Notes: generated by a model not told the origin, from the letters alone. 64,000 nt of DNA from Halorussus limi (GCF_023238205.1 NZ_CP096659.1:2311626-2375625); one strand, 5' to 3'. Positions 9,273 through 17,904 are shown, counted from the stretch's first letter. Numbers and translations are program-made.

Positions 9273-10102
9273 TCTCGCAGGGCCTCCTCGCGCTCGACGG
9301 CTTCCATCGTGGTCTCCTCCACGTCCATCGCCACGACCGCGGGCTTGTAGGCCCCGCCGTCGAACAGGTCGTGGTCGCCGACCGACGACTCCACGAACCG
9401 GGTGAACGCCCGGCGCTCGGGCGGCAGGCGGCCGTAGAGCACCTCCTCGTCCACGAGGTCGTAGACCGGGATGCGGGGCGTGAGCAGGGTGTTCTCCGCG
9501 ACCACCGAGTTCTCGCCCACGACGAACCCGGAGGTGACGCGGCATCCCGCACCGAGCGACGCGCCGTCCTCGACCACGACCGGCGCGTCCTCGACGGGTT
9601 CCAGCACGCCGCCGACGAGCGTGTTCGCGCCCAACTTCACGTCCGCGCCGATTTGGGCGCACGACCCCACGGTGTCACAGGAGTCCACGAGCGTCCCGTC
9701 GCCGACGTGCGCGCCGATGTTCACGAAACTCGGACTCATCATGATGCAGTCCGAACCGAGGTACGCGCCCCGGCGAATTACGGTCCCGTCGGGCGTGTTT
9801 CGGGTGCCGCGGTCGGGCAGGTCCCCGGTCTCGCGCAGGGGAAGCACGTCGTGGTAGGTCACGTCGCCGTACTCCCGGCCGGCAATCGACCGCAGGCCGA
9901 AGTTCAGCAGGATGCCGCGCTTGACCCACTCGTTGGACTCCCACTCCCCGCCGCGCTTCTCGGCGGCCCGGACCTCGCCGGTTTCGAGCGCGTCGAGGAA
10001 GGCGTCGAGCGCGTCGAGTTCCTCGGGGCCCGCCGAATCGGCGGACAGGTTGCCTTCGTCGTAGCGATGCCACAGGTCGTCGATGTCGGATTCCAGACTC
10101 AT
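9269..10102 (-). CDS. dapD: 2,3,4,5-tetrahydropyridine-2,6-dicarboxylate N-succinyltransferase
   Basis: Succinylates tetrahydrodipicolinate using succinyl-CoA, which commits the operon to the succinylase branch of lysine synthesis. The 277-residue protein has an N-terminal helical part and a left-handed beta-helix of hexapeptide repeats running from about residue 95 to 215 (for example IMMSPSFVNIGAHVGDGT and LGANTLVGGVLEP). The start overlaps the dapB stop (ATGA at 10099-10102). A related acetyltransferase role (DapH) cannot be formally excluded, but length and the VKRGILLNFG region fit DapD. Confidence 0.9.
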   Translation of the reverse strand: MSLESDIDDLWHRYDEGNLSADSAGPEELDALDAFLDALETGEVRAAEKRGGEWESNEWVKRGILLNFGLRSIAGREYGDVTYHDVLPLRETGDLPDRGTRNTPDGTVIRRGAYLGSDCIMMSPSFVNIGAHVGDGTLVDSCDTVGSCAQIGADVKLGANTLVGGVLEPVEDAPVVVEDGASLGAGCRVTSGFVVGENSVVAENTLLTPRIPVYDLVDEEVLYGRLPPERRAFTRFVESSVGDHDLFDGGAYKPAVVAMDVEETTMEAVEREEALRE

Positions 10103-10965
10103 CGGTCGTCGCCTCCGGTGTCGTTGGTCGCTTCCGCGTCGTTCGACTCTGCTCCGTCTACTACGTCGGCGAAGTCGTACCAGCCCGGCTCCCGCCCCGC
10201 CAACCAGACCGCCGCGTCGAGCGCGCCCTCGGCGAAGACGCCGCGGTCCTCGGCGCGGTGGGTGAGCCGAACCTCCTCGTGATTCCCGGCGAGCAAGACC
10301 TCGTGTTCGCCCGTGATGGTGCCGGCCCGGCGCGCGTGGACGCCGATTTCGCCCGCCTCTCGGGGCGCCTCGCCCTCGCGGCCGTGGACGCGCTGGCCGT
10401 CCGCCGTCCCACCGTCGCGAGCGCCTTCGATGGCCTCCAGAATCGTCTTGGCGGTGCCGCTCGGCGCGTCTCGCTTCCGGTTGTGGTGGGTCTCGGTGAC
10501 CTCCACGTCGTAGCCCGGCAGGTCGGCGACCGCCGACTCGACCGCCGAGACCAGCGCCTGCACGCCCCGGCCGAAGTTCGAGGCCTTCAGCACGGGCGCG
10601 TACTCGGCGAGTTCCCGGAGCGCCGCCTCGCCCTCGTCGTCGAACCCGGTCGTGCCGACGACGCTGGCGACTCCGGCCTCGGCGGCGACCGCGACGTAGT
10701 TCTGACTGCTCGCAGGGCCGGTGAAGTCCACGACGACGTCGGGACTCCGGTCGGCCAGCAGGCGGTCGAACTCGCGGGCCGGTTCGACGCGGACGCCGGC
10801 GACCGACTCGGCGGGGTCTCGGGGCGCGTCGCGGTTGACCGCGAACGCGACCGACACGTCTTCGCGGGCCCCTGCCGCGTCGAGGACCGCCCGGCCCATC
10901 TCGCCGGTCGCGCCCGTGACCGCGACCGAGACGTTCGTCGATTCTCCGTCGTCCCCTACGCTCAT
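10099..10965 (-). CDS. dapB: 4-hydroxy-tetrahydrodipicolinate reductase
   Basis: NAD(P)H-dependent reduction of hydroxytetrahydrodipicolinate. The nucleotide-binding VAVTGATGEMGRAVLDAAG lies at residues 13-31, with the usual GxxGxMG pattern. The substrate and catalytic signature ETHHNRKRDAPSGTAKTI is near residues 157-174. The 288-residue length includes about ten extra N-terminal residues before the Rossmann strand, so a slightly later start is possible, but the ATG at 10965 forms an ATGA overlap with the dapA stop, which supports it. Confidence 0.95.
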   Translation of the reverse strand: MSVGDDGESTNVSVAVTGATGEMGRAVLDAAGAREDVSVAFAVNRDAPRDPAESVAGVRVEPAREFDRLLADRSPDVVVDFTGPASSQNYVAVAAEAGVASVVGTTGFDDEGEAALRELAEYAPVLKASNFGRGVQALVSAVESAVADLPGYDVEVTETHHNRKRDAPSGTAKTILEAIEGARDGGTADGQRVHGREGEAPREAGEIGVHARRAGTITGEHEVLLAGNHEEVRLTHRAEDRGVFAEGALDAAVWLAGREPGWYDFADVVDGAESNDAEATNDTGGDDR

Positions 10966-11870
10966 TGGTGTACTCCAGTGGGTTCCCCCTCTAACTCTTC
11001 GAGGATACCCGCAAGTTCTGCGCGGTGTCGCTCGGAGAGGCGACTCAGCGGCGAGCGGAGGTGGGCCGGACCGTAGCCACGAATCTCCATCGCCTCCTTG
11101 ACCGGGATGGGATTGGTCTCAGAGAACAGCGCCCGGACCAGCGGCGCGAGTTCCTCGTGAACCGCGCGGGCCGCGGCGAAGTCGCCCGACCGTGCGGCCT
11201 CGACCAGCGCCGCGGTGCGCTCGGGTTCGACGTTCGCCGAGACGCTGATGGTGCCGGTCGCGCCGAGCGACAGCATCGGGAGCGTGAGGAAGTCGTCGCC
11301 CGAGAGGACCGAGAACTCCTCGTCGCGGGTCCGCTCGATTACCTCGCCGATTCGGTTCAGGTCGCCGCTGGCGGCCTTGTAACCCTGGATGTTTTCGTGT
11401 TCGGCGAGCGAGACCGCGGTCTCGACCGCAACGTTGCGGCCCGTGCGGGAGGGGACGTTGTAGACGATTTGGGGAACGTCCACCTCGTCGGCGATGGTCC
11501 GGTAGTGGCGCTCCATCCCTTCGGGTTCGGGCTTGTTGTAGTACGGCGAGATGAGGAGCAGGGCGTCGGCCCCGGCGTCGGCCGAGCGCCGGGAGAGTTC
11601 GAGGGCTTCGCGGGTGTTGTTGCTTCCCGACCCCGCGATAACGGGCACGTCCACGGCGTCGGTGACGGCGTCCACGACTTCGACGTGTTCGTCGTGGCTC
11701 AGGGTCGCGCTCTCGCCGGTCGACCCGACCGCGAGGAGTCCGTCCACGCCCGCGTCCGCGAGTCGCCGGGCGTCCGCTCGGAGTTGTTCGAAGTCGATGC
11801 TGTCGTCCGTGTCGAAGGGGGTCGTCATCGCCGGGTAGACCCCGCTGAAGGGTTCGTCGGTGCGTGTCAT
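10962..11870 (-). CDS. dapA: 4-hydroxy-tetrahydrodipicolinate synthase
   Basis: Condenses pyruvate with aspartate semialdehyde; first gene of the lysine operon. The 302-residue TIM barrel shows GSTGESATL (threonine and serine that bind the pyruvate carboxylate), VYNVPSRTGRN (catalytic Tyr) and GYKAASGDL (Schiff-base Lys). The KDG-aldolase branch of this superfamily is the main alternative, but the five dap/lys genes downstream settle the call. No clear TATA box sits 25-30 bases before the ATG, so the transcript may carry a leader that starts further up in the 300-base gap. Confidence 0.95.
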   Translation of the reverse strand: MTRTDEPFSGVYPAMTTPFDTDDSIDFEQLRADARRLADAGVDGLLAVGSTGESATLSHDEHVEVVDAVTDAVDVPVIAGSGSNNTREALELSRRSADAGADALLLISPYYNKPEPEGMERHYRTIADEVDVPQIVYNVPSRTGRNVAVETAVSLAEHENIQGYKAASGDLNRIGEVIERTRDEEFSVLSGDDFLTLPMLSLGATGTISVSANVEPERTAALVEAARSGDFAAARAVHEELAPLVRALFSETNPIPVKEAMEIRGYGPAHLRSPLSRLSERHRAELAGILEELEGEPTGVHQ

Positions 11871-12170
11871 GTGCTGGGTTCGGGACTGGGTCGCTGGTGA
11901 CTGGTCGGAGAGTGGTGCAGAACGAGTACGGCCCGCGACGGGTCGCCACGCCGCCGAGGACCTATCAGTAACCGGGTTTTGTGCGTTTCAGCCCCGCGAA
12001 ACCGACCGACCCACCGCTGGCCGAGGCGTCGAGTGTGGCCGAGGTGGCGTCGGGGTGCATATGCGTCCCACTCACCGCCGGGAACTTAACCTTTGGGTCG
12101 ACAGCGAAACCTGCCGAACGCGGCCGCCCGAGAGTGGGTTTTATCTTTCCGACGGCCGAAGCGGTGATTA
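11871..12170. other. divergent intergenic region between the lysine operon and the metallophosphoesterase pair
   Basis: A 300-base gap with no supportable gene. The right edge holds the TATA box for the plus-strand phosphoesterase. On the left I see no well-placed TATA box for dapA; the only A/T-leaning stretch on that side is around 11962-11986. No hairpin resembling a lysine riboswitch was recognised. Confidence 0.5.
12139..12144 (+). promoter_or_regulatory. TATA box of the first metallophosphoesterase gene
   Basis: TTTTAT about 29 bases before the ATG at 12171, consistent with a leaderless transcript. Confidence 0.5.
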
Positions 12171-12812
12171 ATGCTCGTTCTCGGAGACGCCCACGCCGAC
12201 GACCCCGACAATCGGCGCGCGCTGTTCGCCGCCTACCGGGAGTCCGACGCGGACGTGGCGCTGCAGTTGGGTGACTTACTCTACTACGACCTGCCGATTC
12301 CGACCTACTTCATCGCCGGTAACAACGAGGACTTCGACGTCATCGACGCGCTCCGACACGGCCGCGTCGAGAGTTCCGACGTGACCAACGCCTTCCTGAT
12401 AGCGGACGAAGCGGTCGAAGTAGACGGCCTGCGCGTCGCGGGCCTGTCGGGCAACTACGCACCGACCCAGTACGAACGGCCGCGGCCGAACCTGCAGGGC
12501 GAACGCCGCCGCCACTTCGTCCGCGAGGACGTGGAGGCGGTCAAACAACTCGACGACGTGGACGTTTTGTTGACCCACGAAGCGCCCCACGGCTTGCCGG
12601 TCTCGGAGTCCTACGAGGTCGGGTGCGAGTACATCGACGAACTGATAGAGGCGGTCGAACCCCGCCTCTGTCTGGTGGGCCACCACCACCAGCACGCCGA
12701 GACGACCTACGGCGACACCCGGGTCGTGGGCATCGCGTCGGTCGGCAAGCGGTACTACGAACTCGACCCCGCGACGCTCGAACTGACCTCCTACCCGACG
12801 CCGCCGTCGTAG
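12171..12812 (+). CDS. metallophosphoesterase, copy 1 of a tandem pair
   Basis: 213-residue calcineurin-like phosphoesterase. Metal-site motifs are GDAHADD (residues 5-11, DxH), LQLGDLLYYD (GD), AGNNED (GNxxE-type, with Asn-Asn instead of Asn-His), LLTHEAPHG and VGHHHQHAE (GHxH-type). It resembles small archaeal and bacterial phosphodiesterases of the YfcE/MJ0936 type, but the substrate is unknown. The next gene is a paralogue of exactly equal length, 54 bases downstream, so this is a recent or maintained duplication. Confidence 0.85.
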   Translation: MLVLGDAHADDPDNRRALFAAYRESDADVALQLGDLLYYDLPIPTYFIAGNNEDFDVIDALRHGRVESSDVTNAFLIADEAVEVDGLRVAGLSGNYAPTQYERPRPNLQGERRRHFVREDVEAVKQLDDVDVLLTHEAPHGLPVSESYEVGCEYIDELIEAVEPRLCLVGHHHQHAETTYGDTRVVGIASVGKRYYELDPATLELTSYPTPPS

Positions 12813-12866
12813 ACGCGTCCCGTCCGGGCCACAGCCCTTACCTCCGGGCCCATCGATACTTCGGCG

Positions 12867-13508
12867 ATGCTCGTCCTCGGAGACGCCCACGCCGACGACC
12901 CCGACGACCGGCGCGCGCTGTTCGCGGCCTACCGCGAGAGCGACGCCGAGGTCGCACTCCAGACCGGCGACCTGCTCCACTACGACCTGCCGATTCCGAC
13001 CTACTTCGTCGCGGGCAACAACGAGGACTTCGACGTCATCGACGCGCTTCGGCGCGGCGAGAACCCCGAGGGCGCGAGGGTCCGAAACGCGCACCTGCTC
13101 GCGAGCACCGTCGCAGAGGTCCGGGGCCTCCGGGTCGCGGGCCTGTCGGGCAACTACGCACCGACGAAGTACGACGAAACCCGGGCCGACCTCGCGGGCG
13201 AGCGCAGGCGACACTTCGTCCGCGAGGACGTCGAGCGCCTGAAGGCGGTCGAGGACGTGGACGTGCTTCTCACGCACGAGGCCCCGCACGGCCTGATATA
13301 CTACGGCTACGACGCCGGGTGCGAGCGAATCGACGAACTCCTCGACGCGCTGGAACCGGACCTCTGTCTGGTCGGCCACCACGAGCGCCACGCCGAAGCG
13401 ACCTACGGCGACACTCGGGTCGTGAGTCTCGCGCCCGCGTGGGAGCGATACTACTACCTCGACCCCGAGACCCTCGACCTCTCCGACCGCGCGACGCCGA
13501 CGGAGTGA
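12867..13508 (+). CDS. metallophosphoesterase, copy 2 of a tandem pair
   Basis: 213 residues, clearly paralogous to the preceding gene: identical stretches include LVLGDAHADDPD, DLPIPTYF, GNNEDFDVIDAL, AGLSGNYAPT and LTHEAPHGL. The last metal motif differs: copy 1 has VGHHHQH and copy 2 VGHHERH, so the second histidine of GHxH is glutamate here. The middle part near residues 68-90 has also diverged. Either the two copies use different metals or substrates, or copy 2 has reduced activity. No separate TATA box is obvious in the 54-base gap, so co-transcription with copy 1 is likely. Confidence 0.85.
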   Translation: MLVLGDAHADDPDDRRALFAAYRESDAEVALQTGDLLHYDLPIPTYFVAGNNEDFDVIDALRRGENPEGARVRNAHLLASTVAEVRGLRVAGLSGNYAPTKYDETRADLAGERRRHFVREDVERLKAVEDVDVLLTHEAPHGLIYYGYDAGCERIDELLDALEPDLCLVGHHERHAEATYGDTRVVSLAPAWERYYYLDPETLDLSDRATPTE

Positions 13509-13581
13509 GTGGTCTCAGGTGCGCGGCTACCTCCCCCGAGCGAGCGCCAGAGACGGTCGCAGGCGAGCGGTGTGGCGGACC

Positions 13582-13587
13582 TTTATA
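13582..13587 (+). promoter_or_regulatory. TATA box of the NYN-domain gene
   Basis: TTTATA centred about 28 bases before the ATG at 13613; fits a leaderless start and supports that ATG. Confidence 0.55.
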
Positions 13588-13612
13588 CCGCCGGGAGTAC
13601 CAAGCATGCTCT

Positions 13613-14110
13613 ATGACCGAAATTCACCCGCATCAGCGGGTCGCCGTCCTCGCTGACGCCCAAAACCTCTATCACACCGCCCAGAGCGTCTATAGCCGAA
13701 ACATCGACTACTCTGCGCTCCTCGAAAAGTCGGTGCAGGACCGGGAGTTGACGCGGGCTATCGCGTACGTGATTCAGGCCGACAGTCCGGACGAGGAGCG
13801 GTTCTTCGAGGCGCTGGCCGACATCGGCTTCGAGACGAAAATCAAGGAACTCAAGACGTTCGGCGACGGGTCGAAGAAGGCCGACTGGGACGTGGGCATG
13901 AGTCTGGACGCGGTGACGCTGGCCAACCACGTCGATACGGTCATCCTCTGTACCGGCGACGGCGACTTCTCGCGACTCTGCTCGCATCTCCGCCACGAGG
14001 GCGTGCGGACCGAGGTGACTAGCTTCGCGGAATCGACCTCCGAGGAACTCATCGAGGCCGCCGACGCGTTCGTGGATATGTCCGAGCGTCCGGACACCTT
14101 CCTACTCTGA
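13613..14110 (+). CDS. NYN domain protein (LabA/DUF88-like, PIN-fold nuclease family)
   Basis: 165-residue NYN-family protein, a PIN-like fold often with RNase activity. The acidic residues expected around the metal site are in VLADAQNLYH (near residue 13), ADWDVGMSLDAV (near 89-100) and LCTGDGDFSRLCSHL (near 110-124). The N-terminal part is short, so the domain fills the protein. The open frame extends far upstream over the phosphoesterase genes; the start at 13613 is chosen because a well-placed TATA box lies before it and the conserved fold begins there. RNA target unknown. Confidence 0.85.
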   Translation: MTEIHPHQRVAVLADAQNLYHTAQSVYSRNIDYSALLEKSVQDRELTRAIAYVIQADSPDEERFFEALADIGFETKIKELKTFGDGSKKADWDVGMSLDAVTLANHVDTVILCTGDGDFSRLCSHLRHEGVRTEVTSFAESTSEELIEAADAFVDMSERPDTFLL

Positions 14111-14140
14111 AGAAAAACGAGTTTCGCCGCTGGCGCCGCC

Positions 14141-14311
14141 TCAGACCGGGCGGCCGTCTTCGTTCGCGGTGCCGCTGAGGAGCGCCCCCGCCGCCATGAC
14201 GAGCACCGCGACGGCCGAGAGGACGTAGGTCGGGAACGTCTGGATGGTCGCGACGCCGAGGACGACTACGCCAGCCAAGAGGACGAGTGCGAGGCCGAGG
14301 TTTGCTTTCAT
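14141..14311 (-). CDS. small two-helix membrane protein
   Basis: 56 residues: MKANLGLALVLLAGVVVLGV forms one transmembrane helix and YVLSAVAVLVMAAGALLSG a second, with a short polar tail ending DGRPV. The start at 14311 has a clear TATA box 30 bases upstream; the in-frame codon at 14335 would remove that promoter spacing. No function can be assigned. Confidence 0.65.
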   Translation of the reverse strand: MKANLGLALVLLAGVVVLGVATIQTFPTYVLSAVAVLVMAAGALLSGTANEDGRPV

Positions 14312-14337
14312 CGTACCTGTGGGTAGGCGCTCCAAGA

Positions 14338-14345
14338 ATATAAAT
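14338..14345 (-). promoter_or_regulatory. TATA box of the 56-residue membrane protein gene
   Basis: ATTTATAT on the minus strand, about 30 bases before the ATG at 14311, inside a distinctly A/T-rich stretch (14330-14400). Confidence 0.55.
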
Positions 14346-14482
14346 CAAACCGTAACCGCCGATAAAAGTAATGATAGATAATTAAATTGTTTCGGTGTGT
14401 CGAGACCCTAGTTAGCAAGTATCAAACTCGGGGCGACGACGAGAACGAAGCCTTTTCGCCGCGGCACGCCAACTCGCGGCCA

Positions 14483-14959
14483 ATGAGTTCGAGTCAGACC
14501 GACGACCTCCCGCGACTCCGGACGACCGCCGACTACCAGTTCGGGGCGGGCGTCGGCGCGACGCTGTTCCCGGAAGGCGACGACCTCGAAGTCAAGCGGT
14601 CGTCGTCGGGGCGGCCACAGCAGGTCATCGCCGACGCCGGGCGACTCGTGACCTACGGCACCGACGGCCGGTTCACCCTCGGACTGGAAGGCGGTCGCCG
14701 AGTCGCGGCCGCCCTCGAACCTCCGGCGGGCCGAGTCGTCGTCGGCGACGAGAGCGAACCGTTCGTCCGCGACGGCAAGAACGTCTTCGCGAAGTTCGTC
14801 GCCGCGGTCGGTCCCGAGGTCCGACCCGGCGACGAGGTGGCAATCGTCCACGAGGACGGCTCTCTTCTCGGCGTGGGCCGGGCCGAACTCTCGGCCGACG
14901 CGATGGGCGACTTCGACACCGGGATGGCCGTGATGGTCCGCGAGGGCGCCGACGAGTAG
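14483..14959 (+). CDS. PUA domain protein
   Basis: 158 residues. The C-terminal 75 residues form a PUA-type RNA-binding domain, with [20 protein letters not shown] at about residues 84-103 and [21 protein letters not shown] at about 113-133. The N-terminal half ([20 protein letters not shown]) resembles the domain found before PUA in archaeosine transglycosylase-like proteins, but the catalytic barrel is absent. It precedes NAC and a tRNA methyltransferase, which fits a translation or tRNA-modification setting. Start at 14483 chosen because the upstream extension is not protein-like. Confidence 0.8.
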   Translation: MSSSQTDDLPRLRTTADYQFGAGVGATLFPEGDDLEVKRSSSGRPQQVIADAGRLVTYGTDGRFTLGLEGGRRVAAALEPPAGRVVVGDESEPFVRDGKNVFAKFVAAVGPEVRPGDEVAIVHEDGSLLGVGRAELSADAMGDFDTGMAVMVREGADE

Positions 14960-15063
14960 CCCCCGGTCGCTTCCGGTGGCGGTTCCGGCCGCGGAATCAT
15001 CTCTCGACTGCCGACACACGACCACGGACCCGAATCGACCACCGTCGGTGGCGGTCCGCCAAC

Positions 15064-15070
15064 CTTATTT
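15064..15070 (+). promoter_or_regulatory. TATA box of the NAC gene
   Basis: CTTATTT about 27 bases before the ATG at 15094. Confidence 0.5.
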
Positions 15071-15093
15071 CTTCACGCTCCGACGAACCGAGT

Positions 15094-15486
15094 ATGTTCG
15101 GAGGAGGCGGCGGGGGTCTCGACCCTCGTAAGATGCAACAGATGATGAAGCAGATGGGTATCGACGTCGACGAACTCGACGCCGAGGAAGTCGTCATCAC
15201 GAAGAGCGACGGCGAGCAACTCGTGTTCGACAACCCCGACATCACCGTGATGGACGCTCGCGGCCAAGAGACGTATCAGGTCGTCGGCGAACCCGAGACC
15301 CGCGCGGCGAGCGAGGCCAGCGCGGTCGAGTCCGGCGACGCGGACGGCGACGACGCCGGGAGCGAAATTCCCGACGGCGACGTCGAACTCGTCGCCCAGC
15401 GGACCGGCGCGACCGAGGACGACGCGCGCGAGGCGCTCGAAGCCACCGACGGCGACCTCGCGGCCGCGGTCGAGCGGTTAGAGTGA
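15094..15486 (+). CDS. nac: nascent polypeptide-associated complex protein
   Basis: 130 residues. Archaeal NAC binds the ribosome near the exit tunnel as a homodimer and contacts nascent chains. The N-terminus has the typical [20 protein letters not shown], the NAC domain covers about residues 20-70 ([20 protein letters not shown]), and a UBA domain ends the protein ([20 protein letters not shown], about 95-130). The acidic linker between them is haloarchaeal in character. Its TGA stop overlaps the GTG start of the next gene (GTGA), so the two are translationally coupled. Confidence 0.95.
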   Translation: MFGGGGGGLDPRKMQQMMKQMGIDVDELDAEEVVITKSDGEQLVFDNPDITVMDARGQETYQVVGEPETRAASEASAVESGDADGDDAGSEIPDGDVELVAQRTGATEDDAREALEATDGDLAAAVERLE

Positions 15487-16217
15487 CGGTCCTGCTGGTT
15501 CACGGCGACCGAGAGTACCTCCGGGAACCCGGCGAGGAACTCCAGACCGACCTCGGAGTCCTCGACGTGCCCGAGGACGTCGAACCCGGCCAGACGCTGG
15601 AGACCCATCTGGGCGAACCGTTCGAGGTCCGGCGACTCCGCGGTCCCGACCTGTTCAACCACTTCGAGCGCACCGGCGCGCCGATGATGCCCCGCGACGT
15701 GGGTCTCATCGTCGGTCACACCGGCGTCGCGGCGGGCGACCGCGTGCTGGACGCCGGGACCGGAACCGGCGTTCTCTCGGCCTACCTCGGTCGGGCGGGC
15801 GCGGACGTGACCACCTACGAGCGCGACCCCGAGTTCGCCGAGGTGGCCCGCGAGAACATGGAACTCGCCGACGTGTCCGACCGAGTCGACGTGCGCGCCG
15901 GCGACCTGACCGAGGCGTTGGCCGACGACTCCGCCGACCTCGGCGAGTTCGACGTGCTGACCCTCGACACGGAGGACGCGCCCGACGTCGTCGCACGCGC
16001 GCCCGACCTGCTGGCCCGCGGCGGCTACGTCGCGGTCTACTCCCCGTTCGTGGAGCAGACCCGCGAGACCGTCGAGTCGGCCCGCGAGGCCGGTCTCGCG
16101 GACGTGGAGACCTTCGAGACCATCCAGCGCCGGATGGACTTCGACGACCGGGGGTCGCGGCCCTCGACCGCGGGTGTCGGTCACACGGGCTATCTCACCT
16201 TCGCGCGCCGACCGTAA
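15483..16217 (+). CDS. trmI: tRNA (adenine-N1)-methyltransferase, TrmI-like
   Basis: 244-residue SAM-dependent enzyme expected to make m1A at tRNA positions 57/58. The N-terminal beta domain is followed by [20 protein letters not shown] and the SAM loop [20 protein letters not shown] (about residues 85-104); [14 protein letters not shown] near 156-169 is motif IV, with NLPEP-type residues replaced. The GTG start overlaps the NAC stop (15483-15486). Archaeal TrmI usually lies in translation-related operons, which agrees with this site. The family is clear; the exact position modified is inferred. Confidence 0.88.
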   Translation: MTVLLVHGDREYLREPGEELQTDLGVLDVPEDVEPGQTLETHLGEPFEVRRLRGPDLFNHFERTGAPMMPRDVGLIVGHTGVAAGDRVLDAGTGTGVLSAYLGRAGADVTTYERDPEFAEVARENMELADVSDRVDVRAGDLTEALADDSADLGEFDVLTLDTEDAPDVVARAPDLLARGGYVAVYSPFVEQTRETVESAREAGLADVETFETIQRRMDFDDRGSRPSTAGVGHTGYLTFARRP

Positions 16218-16314
16218 CGCAATCGCGACCTGTTTTGCCGTAGGCCGAGCGTTCGAGCGCAAAGTCTGTCCATAACAAAGCCGACACTCGTCGTCTTCGG
16301 AGGCGACCACTCAC

Positions 16315-17118
16315 ATGTCCGAGACACTGTCAGTCGCGCTTCTCGTTCGCGGGCCCGACGTTCCGGCGTGGCAGGCCAGCGCGGTCGAGTCGATGCTCGC
16401 GCGGACCGACGCCGAGGTGACGACGGTCGTCCGGTGTACCGAATCGACCGGCGGAAAACGGGGCGGTCTCGACCACTACCTCGACCGGGTCCGGGAGTAT
16501 CCGCTCTGGACGCCGGTCGGCGCGGCGGTCCAACTCGGCGACCCGCCGGCCTATCAGCGACCGCGAGCGGTCGGGAGTATCGAGGGACTCGGCGACCCGG
16601 AGACGCTGGCGGTCGACCCCGACCCCGCCCCGGACTTCGGCAACGTCCTGCCCGACCGCGCGGTCGAGGTCGTCGGCGAGACCGACGTGGCGATTCGCTT
16701 CGGGTTCGGCATCCTGAAGGGCGACGTGCTGGACGCGCCGGAGTACGGCGTCCTGAGCTTCCACCACGGCGACCTCCGGGAGTACCGCGGGATGCCCTGC
16801 GGGTTCTGGGAGTTTCTCAACGGCGAGGAGACCGCGGGCGTGACCCTCCAGCGACTCACCGAGACGCTCGACGGCGGGTCGATAGTGGCCTACGAACCGG
16901 TCGACATCGCCGACGCCCGGACGTGGTCGGAGGTCCGCGAGCGCCTGTTCGCGGTCTCCGACGACGTGCTGGTGAAGGGCGTCCGGAACGTCGCGTCGGG
17001 CGTCGACCCCGAGTCGCCCGACGAACTCGGGGACCTCTACTCGCTCCCGGAGGGCGGCGACGTGCTGAAGTACGTCCTCAAGGAGGGGAAGGGCCGAGTC
17101 CGGCAGGTCGTCGGGTAG
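16315..17118 (+). CDS. formyltransferase-fold protein, substrate unknown
   Basis: 267 residues. The C-terminal half has the formyltransferase layout: DVAIRFGFGILKGDVL (about 124-139), GVLSFHHGDLREYRG (145-159) and LTETLDGGSIV (181-191). In Fmt and PurN the active triad is Asn, His and Asp; here the Asn position is S148, the histidine is kept (H150) and the acid is D186 in LDGGS. The first 100 residues are not like Fmt (VALLVRGPDVPAWQASAVES). Archaea do not formylate initiator tRNA, so this is not a standard Fmt. A sugar or small-molecule formyl or acyl transfer is possible, not shown. Confidence 0.75.
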   Translation: MSETLSVALLVRGPDVPAWQASAVESMLARTDAEVTTVVRCTESTGGKRGGLDHYLDRVREYPLWTPVGAAVQLGDPPAYQRPRAVGSIEGLGDPETLAVDPDPAPDFGNVLPDRAVEVVGETDVAIRFGFGILKGDVLDAPEYGVLSFHHGDLREYRGMPCGFWEFLNGEETAGVTLQRLTETLDGGSIVAYEPVDIADARTWSEVRERLFAVSDDVLVKGVRNVASGVDPESPDELGDLYSLPEGGDVLKYVLKEGKGRVRQVVG

Positions 17119-17282
17119 CCGTGGCGGACCTCGGAAACCACGTTACAGCGAACCGAAGGCTCGCGCACTGACTCTCGCCGTCACGCCTGTACTTCTACCG
17201 CGAGTGAAGGAGCGAAGCGACTGAACGAGCGGGCCACGGAATCCCTCGACGGAGGCGAACTGCCGAGCGCAGTAAAAGGTCG

Positions 17283-17600
17283 TTAGTTGTCGTCTTCCCG
17301 CCACTTGTGTTCGCACTCGGTGCAGATGAAGAACCGCGTCTCGCTCTCGTCGGCCGCCCGAATCTGTTGCATGTACCAGCGCGCGCGGTCGTTGCCACAC
17401 TCCGGGCAGTGGGCCTCGGTCGTGGGGAGCGCGCTCTGCTCGTCGCCCTTGCTGGTCTCGATGACCTCGCTGGCCTCTTGGTCTTCGGTCACGACGTAGT
17501 TGGCCTCGGGGTCCTTCGGCGTCTTGTTGCCGCAGCTATCGCAGACCCAAAGCTCGTCCTCCGCCTTCATCATCGAACCGCACTCGTCACAGAACTCCAT
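17283..17600 (-). CDS. transcription factor S (TFIIS/RPB9-like)
   Basis: 105 residues with two zinc ribbons: CDECGSMM...CDSCG at residues 3-24 and CPECG...CTECEHKW at the C-terminus (about 65-102). The acidic loop RAADESETR contains the DE pair of TFIIS-type factors that reach the RNA polymerase active site and stimulate transcript cleavage. The start at 17600 gives MEFCDECGSMM, the usual TFS N-terminus; a GTG three codons upstream is less likely. It helps backtracked polymerase resume transcription. Confidence 0.93.
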   Translation of the reverse strand: MEFCDECGSMMKAEDELWVCDSCGNKTPKDPEANYVVTEDQEASEVIETSKGDEQSALPTTEAHCPECGNDRARWYMQQIRAADESETRFFICTECEHKWREDDN

Positions 17601-17646
17601 TGTTGTCACGGCGTAGCGGACCCGACTAGTTAAGCGCCGTGCTTCG

Positions 17647-17904
17647 TCACCCCTCGCCCTCCGACTGGTAGGGTTCGCCCACCGCCTCGCGCGGCAGGAC
17701 GTTGTTGATTTCGGACTGGAGTTCCTCGTTCGACTCGAACTCCTCGGCCGGAACGTCGGCTATCAGTTCCCCCAAGTTGCGCTCCCCGTCGGCGAGCAAC
17801 AGCGTCACGTCCTCGAACTCGCTCGCGGCCGTCTCTCTCGCGATCGGATACGAGAGTTCGCCGAGCATCGATTCGACGTGGCTGAGTTTGACCTCCCGTG
17901 CCAT
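17647..17904 (-). CDS. conserved haloarchaeal small protein (DUF5789/DUF2795-like)
   Basis: 85 residues beginning MAREVKLSHVESMLGELSYP. The pattern of short helices followed by LLLADGERNLGELIADV and a C-terminal SEINNVLPREAVGEPYQSE matches small haloarchaeal proteins of the DUF2795/DUF5789 type, as far as I can judge from memory. Function unknown. The start at 17904 removes an upstream extension that overlaps the promoter of the divergent oxidoreductase gene. Confidence 0.75.
   Translation of the reverse strand: MAREVKLSHVESMLGELSYPIARETAASEFEDVTLLLADGERNLGELIADVPAEEFESNEELQSEINNVLPREAVGEPYQSEGEG

Noticed and set aside
17119-17282. Possible tRNA or small RNA between the formyltransferase-like gene and TFS
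   Set aside because: I looked for a cloverleaf and T-loop sequence and found none; the sequence has no clear hairpin.
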